NCBI GenBank assembly: GCA_018466975.1
Contig: JAENRS010000014.1
Span: 1-64,000, forward strand
Reading direction: 5' to 3'
From: Sparassis latifolia
Lineage: Eukaryota > Basidiomycota > Agaricomycetes > Polyporales > Sparassidaceae
Length of the DNA stretch: 64,000 nt
The position numbers and the translations under genes are program-made. Shown in pieces: positions 36,456-47,544 of this stretch; position 1 is the stretch's first letter, and each line of letters starts with the position of its first letter. The notes beneath the pieces were generated by a model that was not told the DNA's origin, searched no databases, and saw only the letters and a list, made by a program, of their open reading frames with translations.

Positions 36456-37188
36456 AGAGACGGCGGGAGGGGAGGACTACTGACAGATCACTTTGAGAAT
36501 AGACAGTTCTGCGCAGCGAGGCCTACACCGTTAGGGTGCGGCGCGAACATGTTGCTCGCGGTCAAGGCTCTCCGTCGATCAACGACAAGGAGCCCAACAA
36601 AAGATGGAGAGCATCAGAGGGGGTTTTGCCTGAGACATCGTCATTCAAGCATGCCAAGTGACGTGTACCTGCGCGATTTGAAGAATGTCTGACGGATGAT
36701 CAGCTGGCGCAACGCTTGCAAGAGGTGCATCATTTATCCTTATTGCCTCTGGGCACCCTTGAAGCAGCCGGAGTGCTCATGTTGTTATTCATTACTTTTA
36801 TTAGAATCACGAGGAGCACCGGCAACATTGGAGAAAAGGTTCATTCCTGGGGACAGTTCGCTCGGTTGAAGGGTGCGAGCCCACTATTTTAGCAGATGAA
36901 GAGACCACTGCTATTGATAACCGCGCCGAATGATTGCACTAACCACGCAATGGGATAAAGGGCTCCAGTTCTGTTTATTAACTATGTCGTTGATAATTTT
37001 CCGGCTGGACTGATTCAGCTATCGAGTCTTTCGACTGCGTCCAAATAGACACAGTTCAGCTCCCCCAGGTTGACCTTAGCCATTTACGCGCGCTCTCATC
37101 TGTGGGAGGAGCCGTTACTTCATCTCCTCTTCTCTTTCTGCCACCAACTACTGCTTCATCCATCATCCTCGCGTATCCTCTCTCCTCG
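36456..37188. other. Intergenic; probable promoter of the next gene
   Basis: No coding frame is recognised. The last 90 bases before the ATG at 37,189 contain pyrimidine-rich stretches (TCATCTCCTCTTCTCTTTCTG) typical of basidiomycete promoters near transcription starts. Confidence 0.3.
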
Positions 37189-37727
37189 ATGGAATATCAA
37201 ATTGTCGTCAATAACAAAACTTTCAAGGTGAGTTAAAAGTACTAGATGTGACCAATGGCATACTGACACTGCGCAGACGATGACTCGAATCTTAACGAGA
37301 GATCACACCCAGAGGAGGAACGTGAAGTGGGAAGCATTTGTCAATGTATCTCTGTTTCTGAGTGTAATGTCTGCTGTGCTCAGTAACTCCTACAGGCGAT
37401 GTTGGGGATAGGATTTAAAGTTAAGCGGCACTGCCGCTCGAAGTTTCGCTTTGATCCTCCCGGCCATATGCAACGTCAGGCAATAGTGATCCACGATGTA
37501 CGTAGCTTCTTGACGTTAGAGAATTCTCAATTGCTGACGGTTTGATAGTGTCACGGCGCGGACATTAGAAAAGACAGGCTACTCGAGTAAGTAGTCTTAC
37601 CGGTTCCCCCATTGGGTATTAACCTGTTTTCAGGCTGCGAAGTACATTGGAAGATTGTTACGACTGGACGGAGGAAACTTTTATCACAAGGTCTGAAGTA
37701 GAAGAAGACGATTGGATTGTTATTTGA
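37189..37727 (+). CDS. Small protein resembling HicA/YcfA fold
   Basis: Five exons splice cleanly: 37,189-37,227, 37,277-37,345, 37,396-37,497, 37,549-37,586 and 37,634-37,727. They total 342 nt, a 113-residue protein ending in TGA. Each intron has GT/AG ends and about 50 nt. The core reads MLGIGFKVKRHCRSKFRFDP, then QAIVIHDCHGADIRKDRLLE, then LEDCYDWTEETF. The pattern GxGF-x-GS(H)-x-F-P-x-(I)xxHxPHxxD-L-x-(Y)xWxEExF resembles bacterial HicA/YcfA small RNA-binding proteins and related basidiomycete paralogues. The HicA catalytic His position reads Lys (RSKF), so RNase activity is doubtful. It lies between copia and ThrE fragments; its stop overlaps the next ATG by one base. The gene model is strong, the fold is inference. 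Confidence 0.65.
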
Positions 37728-38888
37728 TGCGACTTGCGAAAGCATTAATGATATTCGGTGCTCCTTCGCATCGAATCGAATCGCAGCTGCTTTCCGCCGC
37801 GCGGATTTTGGAGGTCGATGCCGAATTCATTCGCATTCCCGGTGTCATTATTTGCTCCTTCGGTGACCAGGATACGAAGACCTCAGAGATGCACTTCGTG
37901 AAGTGTGCCGGTCGTCTCGCGCTTGGCAGCCTTCATGAAGTCCACCAAATTTATCGTATCAAGGCAACGGAACAGCTCAATGTGCTGCTTGATTCGAATC
38001 CGCTCTATGGCGCGATATTTCGCAGTTCCCTGGCGTTCTTCATCTCCGCCTTGATTTGCCCACTTGCATTTGGTGGATCTTTTTGGATATGTGGATTGCT
38101 GGAGCAGGTGCCACCATCCTGTCTATCACGCAAATTGGAGTCGCATCCAAGAGTCAGTTGTATGCGAATGTCTTCGAGTGAGTGCTCAGCTACTCATACG
38201 CCAATTGGTTCTAACGATCGTTTCAGAATCACCGTCACCATCTTCATCTCCTTCCTCGCCCGCGGTCTGAGCAGTATTCGCAGTCAGATAATCTGCTACA
38301 CTGCCGTTTCCTCTGCCGGTATCGTCGGTATTCTTCCGGGTTATTCTTCCGGAATACCTCATTCGTAAGTTTCGGTCTCATTTCTTAGTAAGATCATACT
38401 GAACTTTCTGCAGTGAGCAGTTTTCTTGAACTGGCCTCATAGAACATTGTTTGCGGTAGCGTGAAGATGGTTTATGCTTTGATTTATACACTATTCTTGG
38501 TGAGATTACCCCCGCACATCGCTTATTTCAACTAATCCAATTACAGGGTTTCGGCTTACAGATTGGTTCTGATCTCTATCTACTCTTCGACCAAGGTGCC
38601 CGCCATGACCTCGCAACTCTGGCGGCTCGCATGACGACTGCGGTCACTATCGCCGGTGCCTTCCTCGCCGATAATGCCACCACAACAACCAACGCTACTG
38701 ACGGCGCGAGCGAGTTACAAGGAACCTTCACTTTCACGAACTCTACACCTTACATCGTCGAGCACATCATCACAGGCTGCTACACCTCTTTCCCCATGTG
38801 TGACGTCATGTTCTCTGCTGGATTTACTTACACGCAAAGTTCGACGTCTTTTATCTCGCGCGTACTGAAATATAAAATAAAATCGTAG
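37727..38888 (+). pseudogene. ThrE/Prm10-type (DUF1212) membrane protein, truncated both ends
   Basis: From ATG at 37,727 the frame reads MRLAKALMIFGAPSHRIESQ, LSAARILEVDAEFIRIPGV and FRSSLAFFISALICPLAFGG, the conserved start of the threonine/serine exporter-like domain found in yeast Prm10. Later exons give TVTIFISFLARGLSSIRSQI (38,228-38,290), YTAVSSAGIVGILPGY, GFGLQIGSDLYLLFDQGARH (38,549-38,608) and FTFTNSTPYIVEHIITGC (38,728-38,782), then similarity stops at a non-homologous tail. The long N-terminal part of fungal members and the C-terminal half of the membrane domain are missing. There are frameshifts near 38,090 and 38,390. Its first bases coincide with the stop of the upstream small gene, which marks a rearrangement junction. 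Confidence 0.8.
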
Positions 38889-39281
38889 GCTCTGTACACA
38901 GATTACTGCATGTGCTCCATGGCGCTAGTGTTCAAATTACTACAACTTGGTTGCTCTTCCTCGGTCGCCTCTGTCTAGCGTCTCAAAATTTGTTCCCTCT
39001 ATGAGCGACGGTATCTCTGCCTCCACATCCGACAGCTACGCCGTTTGGTAATTCTGCCTGGTGAGAGTGCAAGATCTCGTCTGTGCGGGGATGGATATCT
39101 ACGCCCCTTCATTGAAGGTGTCTATGTCCGTAGTTTCTTGGCTAGCTTTTTCTGGACTGTAGAAGGTAGTTCGCAGAAATGCTCAGAGCACCGACCGTAA
39201 CATGGGATCCCCTGATATCGCTGGTCAGCGTGGCCTAGTTTCAGAATGTTTGGAAACCCTCTAGGGCGATGCCATTCCAGA
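38889..39281. other. No supported gene
   Basis: This unassigned sequence lies between the ThrE fragment and the second FAS fragment. It may contain worn FAS coding sequence, since the next piece is collinear with the first, but no residues could be matched with confidence. Confidence 0.3.
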
Positions 39282-39475
39282 CGAGATCACTTCACGCTGC
39301 ATCGCTATCATGAACCGCGCTGATCCCGAGCTCGTGATATACATGCAGTACTGCATCGGTCTAGCAGCGCGACCCTCCCCGCGGCGATACTTACAAGCTC
39401 GCGAAGCTGTTCGGCCAGCAGCTCGTCAATAACTGCCGTGAACTCCCGGGGCAGCCGCCCCTTTACCAAGATGGT
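39282..39475 (+). pseudogene. Fungal fatty acid synthase, fragment 2 (alpha-part region)
   Basis: EITSRCIAIMNRADPELVIY followed by MQYCI, then after a frameshift RDPPRGDTYKLAKLFGQQLV and NNCRELPGQPPLYQD, matches the region that follows the acyl-carrier domain in the alpha part of fungal FAS. It is on the same strand and in the correct order relative to the fragment ending at 35,540. About 100 residues between the two appear missing and are replaced by the copia, HicA-like and ThrE segments. Confidence 0.8.
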
Positions 39476-39538
39476 GGGTTTATTATCAACTGTGTACGTA
39501 CCACGATGCTGATTGTTTCACTCCAGCGACATCCCCCG

Positions 39539-40310
39539 CTACGCCGTAAACGGAGGGAGACACCATTTACTCAGGGATTGTCCGCGAGAACGTTCCTCGT
39601 GCTCGGCCTGCGCCCACTCATGCTCCTCCGCCATCCGCCGGCTTTCCTCGAGCACCCGGCTCAGCACCTCGTCTTCGTCCTCACTGTCCCCACCACCGTC
39701 TCCTGCACCGCCGCCGTCTGACGACGCCCCTCCTCCGCCTCTTCCTCCGCCGCCTTTCTTGTCCGCTCCGCCCGCTCGTCCTCGACCAACGCGCACACCT
39801 TCGCGACCAGCTCCGCCTTCTACACCGCCAATCGCGCATTCCGGGGCACCGACAGCTGCCTCAGCTGCTACTCAATCAGGTCCCCGCGGCGCACGAGCTC
39901 GCGCATGCTGCGAGTTCGCCTAGAAGCCCGCGCCGCCCGGGAAGAGTTACCGGTAGGGCGGCAGGAAGCGCGGCGGCTGCATGGAACGTGCTGCTCTAGA
40001 AGACATCCATGATGGCCACTGCGGGGTCGCGCGCGAAAAGTCAGTACAACCAGGCGAAGGTGGAAGGGAGACGGAGCAGGCGCGGGACATGCACCATGGT
40101 AGCCTTGGCCGCGTACCGCGCGGCAGGGCTCATGTTGAGCAGCGTGAGCTTGAGATTCTGCTCCTCGTGGGTCCTCGAGGACGGAGGAGCAGATGAGCTG
40201 CACGGTGGTGACCGCGACCGCGTCAGCATGCTGCGTGCCGTGCGCCTTGGCGCGCGATATCTGCGCGAGTACCTAGTAGTCGTAAAAGTACAGTGTGACT
40301 GCCCATCCAA
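39539..40310 (-). pseudogene. GC-rich coding remnant, unidentified
   Basis: Base composition rises sharply here. On the minus strand are readable pieces: LKLTLLNMSPAARYAAKATM with VHVPRLLRLPSTFAWLY (40,150-40,040), RRGDLIE, RQLSVPRNARLAV, then ALVEDERAERTRKAAEEEAE (39,800-39,740), an acidic SEDEDEVLSRVLEESRRMAE (39,690-39,630). These read in several frames with stops between. The composition suggests a coiled-coil or heptad-like protein, and I recognise no family. Long Pro-rich frames on the opposite strand are shadows of the GC content. Confidence 0.35.
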
Positions 40311-41281
40311 CGCACAAATTTATCTCGGGCAGGTGATACTCGTGTGTGGATGTAGTCCTGAGGGAGCGCCGCACGACACAGGTGAGTGTGACAAATGAGA
40401 GAACAACACTGCAGAAATGATGCAGTAGGAACGATATAGGATTCCTTCGAATTCCTATCTGCGAGATGACTACATACCTGCTTTAGACTCCGTTGCCTAT
40501 AGTTTCACGTAGGTGGGTTGTAGATGCTCTGCATCAATCTTCGTGCTTAAGCTGGAGGATAGCCCTAGGTTCGACGCAAACCCTCTGATAACGTCGGAGG
40601 TGTTTGTAACAATGTACCGGGTACAGTACTGAAGGGGTCTGCAGAGTGGCGCGGCGGGTTGTTACCGGTTTGAAGCAGGCATTACAACCGGATACTGATC
40701 GATAAGAAAATCCAATTGTAACTCGTGGTAACAAATTTGTAACGAATCGCCCACCCTACAGACCCTTAGTAACAACCGAACTTTGATACAAGACCGTCCA
40801 CGCGGAACGCGGACGGTGTTGATATAAGGATAGCCCCTGGTGACTATATAGACCTGACTGAAATTGGATTGTTGCTTGCCACTGCACACCGCGGGTCTTT
40901 GCTAGCGGATATCGTAAGGTGCTGTAGGTAGTATGCTGTAGGGTGATATTGACTCAATGCAGTGGTATAGACGAGCTCCCTTCATTGAAATTTTACTCCA
41001 GCGTTTGTCGAGCTATTCGCAATTACAAAGAAAAGAGAGCGTACATCAATGTCTATTCCTATGTTGAGTTCATTGAGAACCCCATTTATCTCTGCACGCT
41101 GGAAAAAGGAAGAGGCGCTTCAACTTCGGGCGACCGACTGAATATGCTCTCCATCATCTCCATGCTCTAATATATGCCCGGTCTGCGTTCTCAAAGGTAA
41201 CTGTAAGACAGGATAAAACATGAGATTCTGGTACGCTGCCGATTACGGTAAGCCGCTTTTCCGAGTCTGGCAGTGTGTTGA
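40311..41281. other. Intergenic, no gene seen
   Basis: Only short frames. GTAACAA/TTGTTACCG words recur between 40,600 and 40,780 (TTGTAACAATG, GTTGTTACCGG, GGTAACAAATTTGTAACG, AGTAACAACC), giving a loose cluster but no clear array. Confidence 0.35.
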
Positions 41282-41944
41282 CTAGAACTTACGATCTGGT
41301 GTGTCGTACACTCCTACCGACTCTTCGTGACTCTCGTCGTGACGGTCGTCACGCTCGCGAAGCATTGTCTCCGCAAATGTCAGGCGTCTTCGCCTCATCA
41401 TTCTGACGTTTGGTAGGCATAGGCGATTCTCTGCTCCATGTTTCGCCAGAGGAACGTCACGCCACATTGCTGGACGAGAGGATTCCTCTACTGTGCCATC
41501 GGACTCCCTGAACCTAGGCACCTTTTGCCTGTCGATGCGACGTTTAAAGAGCTTCGCATACTGTGCAAGGAGTTCAGGATGCGAGATTTCGGTTGCCTGT
41601 AATTCTCTTGGCATACTGGTTGCGGGACCTTTGGTCATTCCAGTTCTGTTGGCTTTGTGCCTGGCCGGGAACGATGGGTAAATATTGCCACCATTTCCTG
41701 GTTCCGTTCGTGCGAGTTGAGCAGCTGGAAGACCATACACAGTAGCACGCCAGCGATGTGTCCCGTCGTTCCAGCCAGGTATTACAGCTGGTAAGCTGGG
41801 GGGATTCTCCTTGAACTTGATAGTGGCTTCGATACGCCGAGCAATCATCATAATACCACACTGGTAATCTCTCTGTTTAGCTGGTGCTGTTGTCTTGCTC
41901 AGTTCAAATTGGCAGGAAGGTTGTCTAGAAGGCGCACCGCTCAT
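41282..41944 (-). CDS. Hypothetical protein, 220 codons
   Basis: This is a single uninterrupted frame with ATG at 41,942-41,944 and stop at 41,282. It is basic and contains MMIARRIEATIKFKENPPSL, PELLAQYAKLFKRRIDRQKV and a C-terminal Arg/His/Glu cluster (RERDDRHDESHEESVGVYD). No signal peptide, membrane segment or recognised domain. The length without intron is unusual for this window, which either supports a real single-exon gene or is chance. No neighbours on the same strand within 2 kb help. Confidence 0.4.
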   Translation of the reverse strand: MSGAPSRQPSCQFELSKTTAPAKQRDYQCGIMMIARRIEATIKFKENPPSLPAVIPGWNDGTHRWRATVYGLPAAQLARTEPGNGGNIYPSFPARHKANRTGMTKGPATSMPRELQATEISHPELLAQYAKLFKRRIDRQKVPRFRESDGTVEESSRPAMWRDVPLAKHGAENRLCLPNVRMMRRRRLTFAETMLRERDDRHDESHEESVGVYDTPDRKF

Positions 41945-44089
41945 GTCTTTGTTAGTGGAAGGGTTTGCCCGTTCACGCTTGCGACAAGAGCAAGGGAATA
42001 TATCCTGGTGAGTACCCTCTGCATCAGAGAATGTAGAACTACTTCTTGATGAAGCGGAGGACCTTCAATGTCTCACTAACACGCGTGTCTTCATCTGAGT
42101 TCACCATTTTTACGCGCGGGTCGAAACATCAGAATATCGGAAAGTTCTTGCATGCGAAGACGTGGAAGAACGATCAGAACATGGTTCACTGAATGAGTAG
42201 TAAGCTTACGAACCTGTACCTTCGCCTATCCGCTCTACAAGTCTTTTTTTCAGGTCAAAGAGCTCCAGAAAGCGTGATTTCCAAGACAGTTACGGACGAA
42301 GATGTTCTACCACCTTCTCTCCGTCGCTGCCTCCAGCCCCACAAGGTAAGGTATATACCTGTCAACGACGAAGCGCTGACCCCACACCATCCAATTAGGT
42401 GCTCTCCCGCAACGTATCTGGTCAAATATAACACGTGGTTCACGCGGTGTCGCAATGCATCTAACTAGTATTTTCCCAAGTTCTTTTGCGTCAGCCGCTG
42501 CGGCCAAAGTGCGGCTTCCGGCCGTTCAAAGTCTGCTGAGATTCCCGTGGTCAAGCTCCACTTTACCTGGCTTTGTCTATGCAGCCCGGCGTACTGTCTG
42601 GGTCAGAGGGACGCTGCCAGCCTTGCAGGTCATTGTGAGAAGTGACGGAACATCACTGGCCCCCGACTTCGCTCTCATACATGTACAGTACTATGCTCAA
42701 AGTGAAATGTCCATCTCAATGGTGAACAAGTACTGGTCTCTGAAGACATGAGTGACATAAACGATTTCGGTCTTGCGTTCCAATGGCATGAATAGCAGGC
42801 ACCTACAGCTCTTCTTGTTCATCAACACGCTGTGTCTATGCCACTACCTGACCAGGCCCATGAATGCATGATGGGCGGAATCTCGCGAACAAATTGTATG
42901 TCAAAGTTTGGCGGAGAACCACAGTTTTGTGACTGCAATCCAACCAGCAGCCCATGTATGTCAATAGGTCAAATAACAGTCAAGTCTAGTCATGACCCCA
43001 GGGGATTAAATGGTGACTTGACTCGCACATGTACAGCGCGAAGAGGTCCCATTGACATGTGGCGGACATTTGATCGGCCACGGTCCGGTCATCTCCGGCG
43101 ATGGGATCTTGGTTGGCAGGTTCACTGGATCGATAGACACATTACATGCTCTTGGAGTTCTACCCGTGATTCTCAGGCTGTCTCCGTATGCCCCTGGCAC
43201 CAGTCAGTCTAAGCCGATACCTTCGCAATCCTCCACTCGCTGCTATTGTGGAGATACTTTGAAACCGTGAATCCATTTTGCTCTAGTTCATTCGTTCGCT
43301 TGTCTGCGATCGGTGCAATGCGAAGCTAGTCCACCGACGGAGCTGCGAGCGCCGAGAAACCTGGGCTATGTTCGGAGCCTGTCGTCTGGTCAGTGCCGTC
43401 TGTGTCGCCGTTCCCATTCCCATACCTTACTCTCCACGGTTTTCTAACAGCTGCTTGGTCCTCCTGAAATCATAGACCGGTCGACTGTTGAAGTGCCTTT
43501 CTAAGAACCTGGTTATCTATAATTCTATTAGCCAAACTGCCAGTACGTGTCTCGGATGAACCGGCAATGACGTTCAGAGATCTCGGGCGAACGCTTCTCC
43601 ACCTCTCGCGAAGCAGGTACGGATAGGCTAGGTACGTTTAGGACTTACGCGAAGTTGAGCCTTGGGGGTCTCCATGAGATAATCCCTTAGGTGAGTCTGT
43701 GCCAGCAATGCGTGCCATTGTTCAGCTTGAAATCGCAATGTCAGCTTAGTTATCCCGCACAAATTTTAGCCTCTTGTCAATCACCAGCCAGCAATGCCAA
43801 CGCACTGATAATTATGGACAATCTAGTAGATCTCTTAGTCATCCTACAGGCAGCAGAAGCCATCAAGTGTTATATCTTCCGTACTCATACCAAGATGCTT
43901 CAGGAAGCACGGGAAGTTCAATTTGCGCAGCATGAAGCCGACTCTGATCCTCTGGCGAAGGAATAGGGGATCAAGGGGGTACTGCTGTTGAGTGTCTCCC
44001 ATCTCTCTCATTTCCACAATCATTTCCATACAATTTCATGCATTTTTTATGGGAAAATGATGCGAAGAGCTTAATGAACCTCTAGGCTG
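41945..44089. other. Long stretch without a supported gene
   Basis: Frames of 60-126 codons occur on both strands at 42,193-42,751 and 42,832-43,270, but they overlap each other and lack family motifs. A 91-codon frame at 43,691-43,966 (LVDLLVILQAAEAIKCYIFR) could be a small exon. I see no repeats, RNA genes or mobile-element ends here. Confidence 0.35.
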
Positions 44090-45290
44090 GGTCATACAAG
44101 GACCTTGACGTAGGCGCGGAGGACTACAGATTCAGTTCGACAGTGTGGGAAGCCATTGGAGCAGCTAGTGCAGAATTGGGGGACTACATTCCCTACGTGT
44201 TCGGACCATGCCCCACAGACGTTGCTAACGTCAAAACGTCGTGGACTGCGGATACCCGGTCATTCTGGTTTCAGTTTGTTGGTCCTGTTCTCTTAAAGGG
44301 CCGTTTCCGTCACCGTCGCTAGTATGACATCTGCAACTGGTGTTTTTCTCGGGGGTCTACAGCCGCCTATGTAGGACTATGTAGGCTCGGCTAGCACTCT
44401 CTCCGCTGTGACAGTATTTACCAGCATGACCTGCAGCATCTTTCAGCATGCCTGCTGACAATCCATGCCCTTCTTCATGTCGTGGACAGCATAGAAGCTG
44501 CAGGGCCTGTTTGGACATCATGGGCATATCCCATGGAACGGTGTTGTGATGCATTTCAGCCAGCGATACGAAGCCGTCGACATCCGTACGCCTGCCTGAA
44601 CGCTACGTGCTCGACAAAGCGTGCCTCAGCCAGATGAAGCTCATCCACGGGATCAAGAATGAGCTGTCACTCATGGCACCGCACGTCGAGACAGGTACAA
44701 GTATACCCGAATGTACGTCCTTGTTTCGACCTCTTAGGAACGGTTTTTCATCTCACGATGCCACGTAATCAGATCCCACTTGTGTCGTTCTTCCCGCGCA
44801 CCACACCACATCGCTAGACCAGGGATTCCTCAAGCAGCTCCTTAACACTCTGTGCATTAGATTCTCTGCTACGGCTACAATGCTCTGAAAGGCGCTGTCG
44901 CCGCAGGTTGAAGAACGGAGTAAACTACGTATTCTGAATGACGGTGACACTATACGGGCAGCCGAGTCAGGTTGCGGCGCGGAGGATGGATGGGATGCTT
45001 CACTTGTACGAGTGAGTGACTCATCTTTGGGTGTACAGCGAAGTTTGCTTACAGTTTCTTACCACAAGTACGAGCTCTTGGTAGACAAGAATGTGAGGTA
45101 CCGCCTAAACATTGTTGTCATCAGCACTATCTAATGTGCGGTATGCCGTGTTCATGACAGGCAACGATGGGCCGTGATCGATCGTAGCGGCGCCCTTTCG
45201 CGTGCCATCTACCTGGACATTACGGCGCCGGTGTAGTTCATCGAGCACCAGTTTCTGGCACCGGAAATGAAATTCTATGTACGTCCATCT
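44090..45290 (+). pseudogene. CACTA-type (Plavaka/KDZ-like) transposase C-terminal remnant
   Basis: Scattered over three frames are hallmarks of the C-terminal half of the large transposases common in Agaricomycetes: SFWFQFVGPVLLKGRFRHRR (44,262-44,320), CLLTIHALLHVVDSIEAAGP with VWTSWAYPMERCC (44,449-44,550), FQPAIRSRRHPYACLNATC (44,548-44,605) and a final QRWAVIDRSGALSRAIYLD (45,163-45,220). The catalytic N-terminal half is absent. Stops and frameshifts separate every piece, so the copy is old. These elements mobilise by cut-and-paste transposition. Confidence 0.75.
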
Positions 45291-45961
45291 TGTACCTCGC
45301 GCCGCAGCATTTCCATGCTAACAATTCGCAATCTCGCATACTGGCTGCATGATAGGCTCGGGAACGCCTTTCAGATCCTGTACGTCCTTGCGCACGGCGC
45401 GGTTTCTTTCATGGGGGTATGGGAGGTGAGAACACGAGATCTTGAGCCATGATAACTTTGCAGTAGCTACAGATCTAGACATAAAAATACGGATGTGTCT
45501 CTGTAGATGAAGGAATATGCTCGCTTCGCTCGCAATTATATGCTTCCTTAGTACTGTGTATTTCACTCAGATGACCTCACCGCCAGGAGAGCAAACACGG
45601 ACCAAAAGCCGTAGCAGTACGAAAACGTAAGTATCGAGACTACGCAGCTGTTAAACTGGGAGTTTGCCACTGGATCTTCACTCGGGCCCCGAGTTCGTCG
45701 TAAAGATCGTCTGGAGACATCGCCGCCAATGTCAACCTCTCTTCCGGCAGAAAGGTGAGACGATGAGACACCCTAGGTAACGTGAAGGTCCACAGGAGGT
45801 ACATATCCGAGGGTGAAGTTGCTTACATGTGAGACAGGACTCCGTCTGCTTGGAAGATCTTGTGAGGGCACTCAGGACATTTGTATGGCCGAGATGGATC
45901 GCCATTCTTGAAGGCGAGCCTGCGTCTTTGGCGTCGGAGCTGTCTACCCAACCTCTTCGCT
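45291..45961. other. Downstream region of the JmjC gene, nothing assigned
   Basis: An open minus frame (46,073-45,732) overlaps the end of the JmjC gene in another phase and could be reached by alternative splicing. It contains CLTCKQLHP and CTSCGPSRYLGCL, a Cys-rich stretch. Otherwise no gene is evident. Confidence 0.3.
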
Positions 45962-47517
45962 TCAGAATTGCTGTGATTGTCCTGGTGATGATGGAATCAA
46001 TAATATCCACTGAGCAGACCCGGAAGAAATGACCTGTTTCTTGGTGACTGGTGGATCTAACCTTTCGAGGCAACCACGCTGCTCGGTATCTTCAGAATCC
46101 CCAAGAAGCATGCCGTCTCTCTCGGATCCCGGCAATTCTTCTGGCACCTGATGTATGCTCATCAATGCACATAGGATATTCGAAAATCCATTCTGACTTA
46201 CAAAATCGACAGACATTGAAACAGCCTCAGCGTCACAGCTACATGTATGATACACGGGAACTGTGTTGCTCTTGTCAACGGTGACGCATTCATCAGCGGT
46301 TGTTTGAGTACTAGGATATGTGTCTGACGTTGCGGCAGCGTATGGAATCCCTTCAAGGGACAACCACGCGTACCAGAGTGTTGTATACAACTGAAGAACA
46401 TCCTCCCCCCAAGATACAGATAGCCGCTGAGCACGAAATTCATGCAAGAGGCCGAGACAGTGCATTAAGCTCTGAAGACTGATGAAATCGCATGCGATCT
46501 TGATAGCATCAGCGTTATTGCTGACCTGGGGATAAAGCAAAAGGAACAGAGTGCAGCAATGTTGCAGATATTATCACATACCTGATGTGCACATCCGGCA
46601 GGAATGAATACAGCTTCTCCTGGCCGCTGTACAATTGTAAATGGCCGGATGCTGTGCATCTCATGCAGAGTGTCCAATGCAGCTGGTGTTAAGTAGAAGC
46701 TCTGATTATGGACGGGATCACCTTGACCGCCATATGAAGGCTGACCCTTCAGAAAGTCTCGAAGGCCGGCGGTATCTTCCGAAGAAAATATGTGCCAAAG
46801 TGCATAACCAGGGCGGCCATCAAGACAAGGAGACGCGAACATCATGATATTCACTGCATCTGACAGGTCCATATGCAGGCGGGTCGAACCTCGATGGTAA
46901 TCATCTTGTTCTGTCCCATGCGCGTTATACATTTTGGGGCCTGTTCAAGATGTGTTACTGATGCACAGAAGAAGTACTGGTTGACCCACGTGCCTAGATC
47001 AGGCTTCACACCATTCTGAGGGAAATGTGCTCCAAGATTCCATACACCATTGGGAGCTGTATAGTCAGGCATTGGGACAGATTGGACGAAATCGCGGTAT
47101 AACTCTGGAAATACGTTGTCAAAATTTTTTGTAGGCGGCCAGTCCTGGTAATATTATGACTCAGTGGAGACACCTCACGATGATATGTCCCATTACCTTC
47201 AGCTTTAGAATTCTCTGTCCCCTGGAGCTTTTAAACTCCAGCCCAAAAGATTGAAAAAATTGCAAAACGGTGACACTTTCCGACTGCTCATTTTCACAGT
47301 CCTCGACGGTGCATTTTTCGGCACCATAGCGATCTATGAAGTATTGTGGTGTCCAATATGCTTGCGACTGTATTCCCGTCACGACAACGGGCTCTCCTCG
47401 GTTCCAATGTTTCAAGAAATGGTCTTCGGAGATATCATGAATGGGGATCGATGCGACTACCCTTTCCGAATGACCGACTGTTCGGGAAATCGGTGCTACC
47501 CTGCGAAGTGTGAACAC
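45962..47517 (-). CDS. JmjC-domain protein, KDM3-like histone demethylase family
   Basis: Four exons join in frame: 47,517-47,197, 47,144-46,994, 46,940-46,582 and 46,525-45,962, giving 1,395 nt or 464 residues. The N-terminal part has HFLKHWNRGEPVVVTGIQSQ, the usual approach to a KDM3-type JmjC domain. The iron-binding pair lies in STRLHMDLSDAVNIMM (His and Asp) and the distal His in FIPAGCAHQVSNN; all three ligands are present. The second intron uses a GC donor (exon ends GATCTAG, intron GCACGTGG...CAG) and is required to keep frame. KDM3 enzymes remove methyl groups from histone H3K9 using Fe(II) and 2-oxoglutarate in the nucleus. No zinc finger is seen, and 464 aa is short for canonical KDM3, so substrate is uncertain. 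It looks intact. Confidence 0.85.
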
Positions 47518-47544
47518 GATTGCATTCTGGCAGCAAAATCGTGA

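Noticed and set aside
35828..36496. 222-codon plus-strand frame overlapping the copia fragment
   Set aside because: The neighbouring frame carries all RNase H landmarks of Ty1/copia; this one is an Arg/His-rich shadow.
39513..39923. 136-codon Pro/Ser-rich plus-strand frame
   Set aside because: It mirrors a GC-rich acidic and basic coding-like remnant on the minus strand; the Pro runs are the complement of Gly runs and do not look like a gene.
40600..40780. Recurring GTAACAA words as a CRISPR-like or direct repeat array
   Set aside because: The words are short, differently oriented and irregularly spaced, with no conserved repeat unit.
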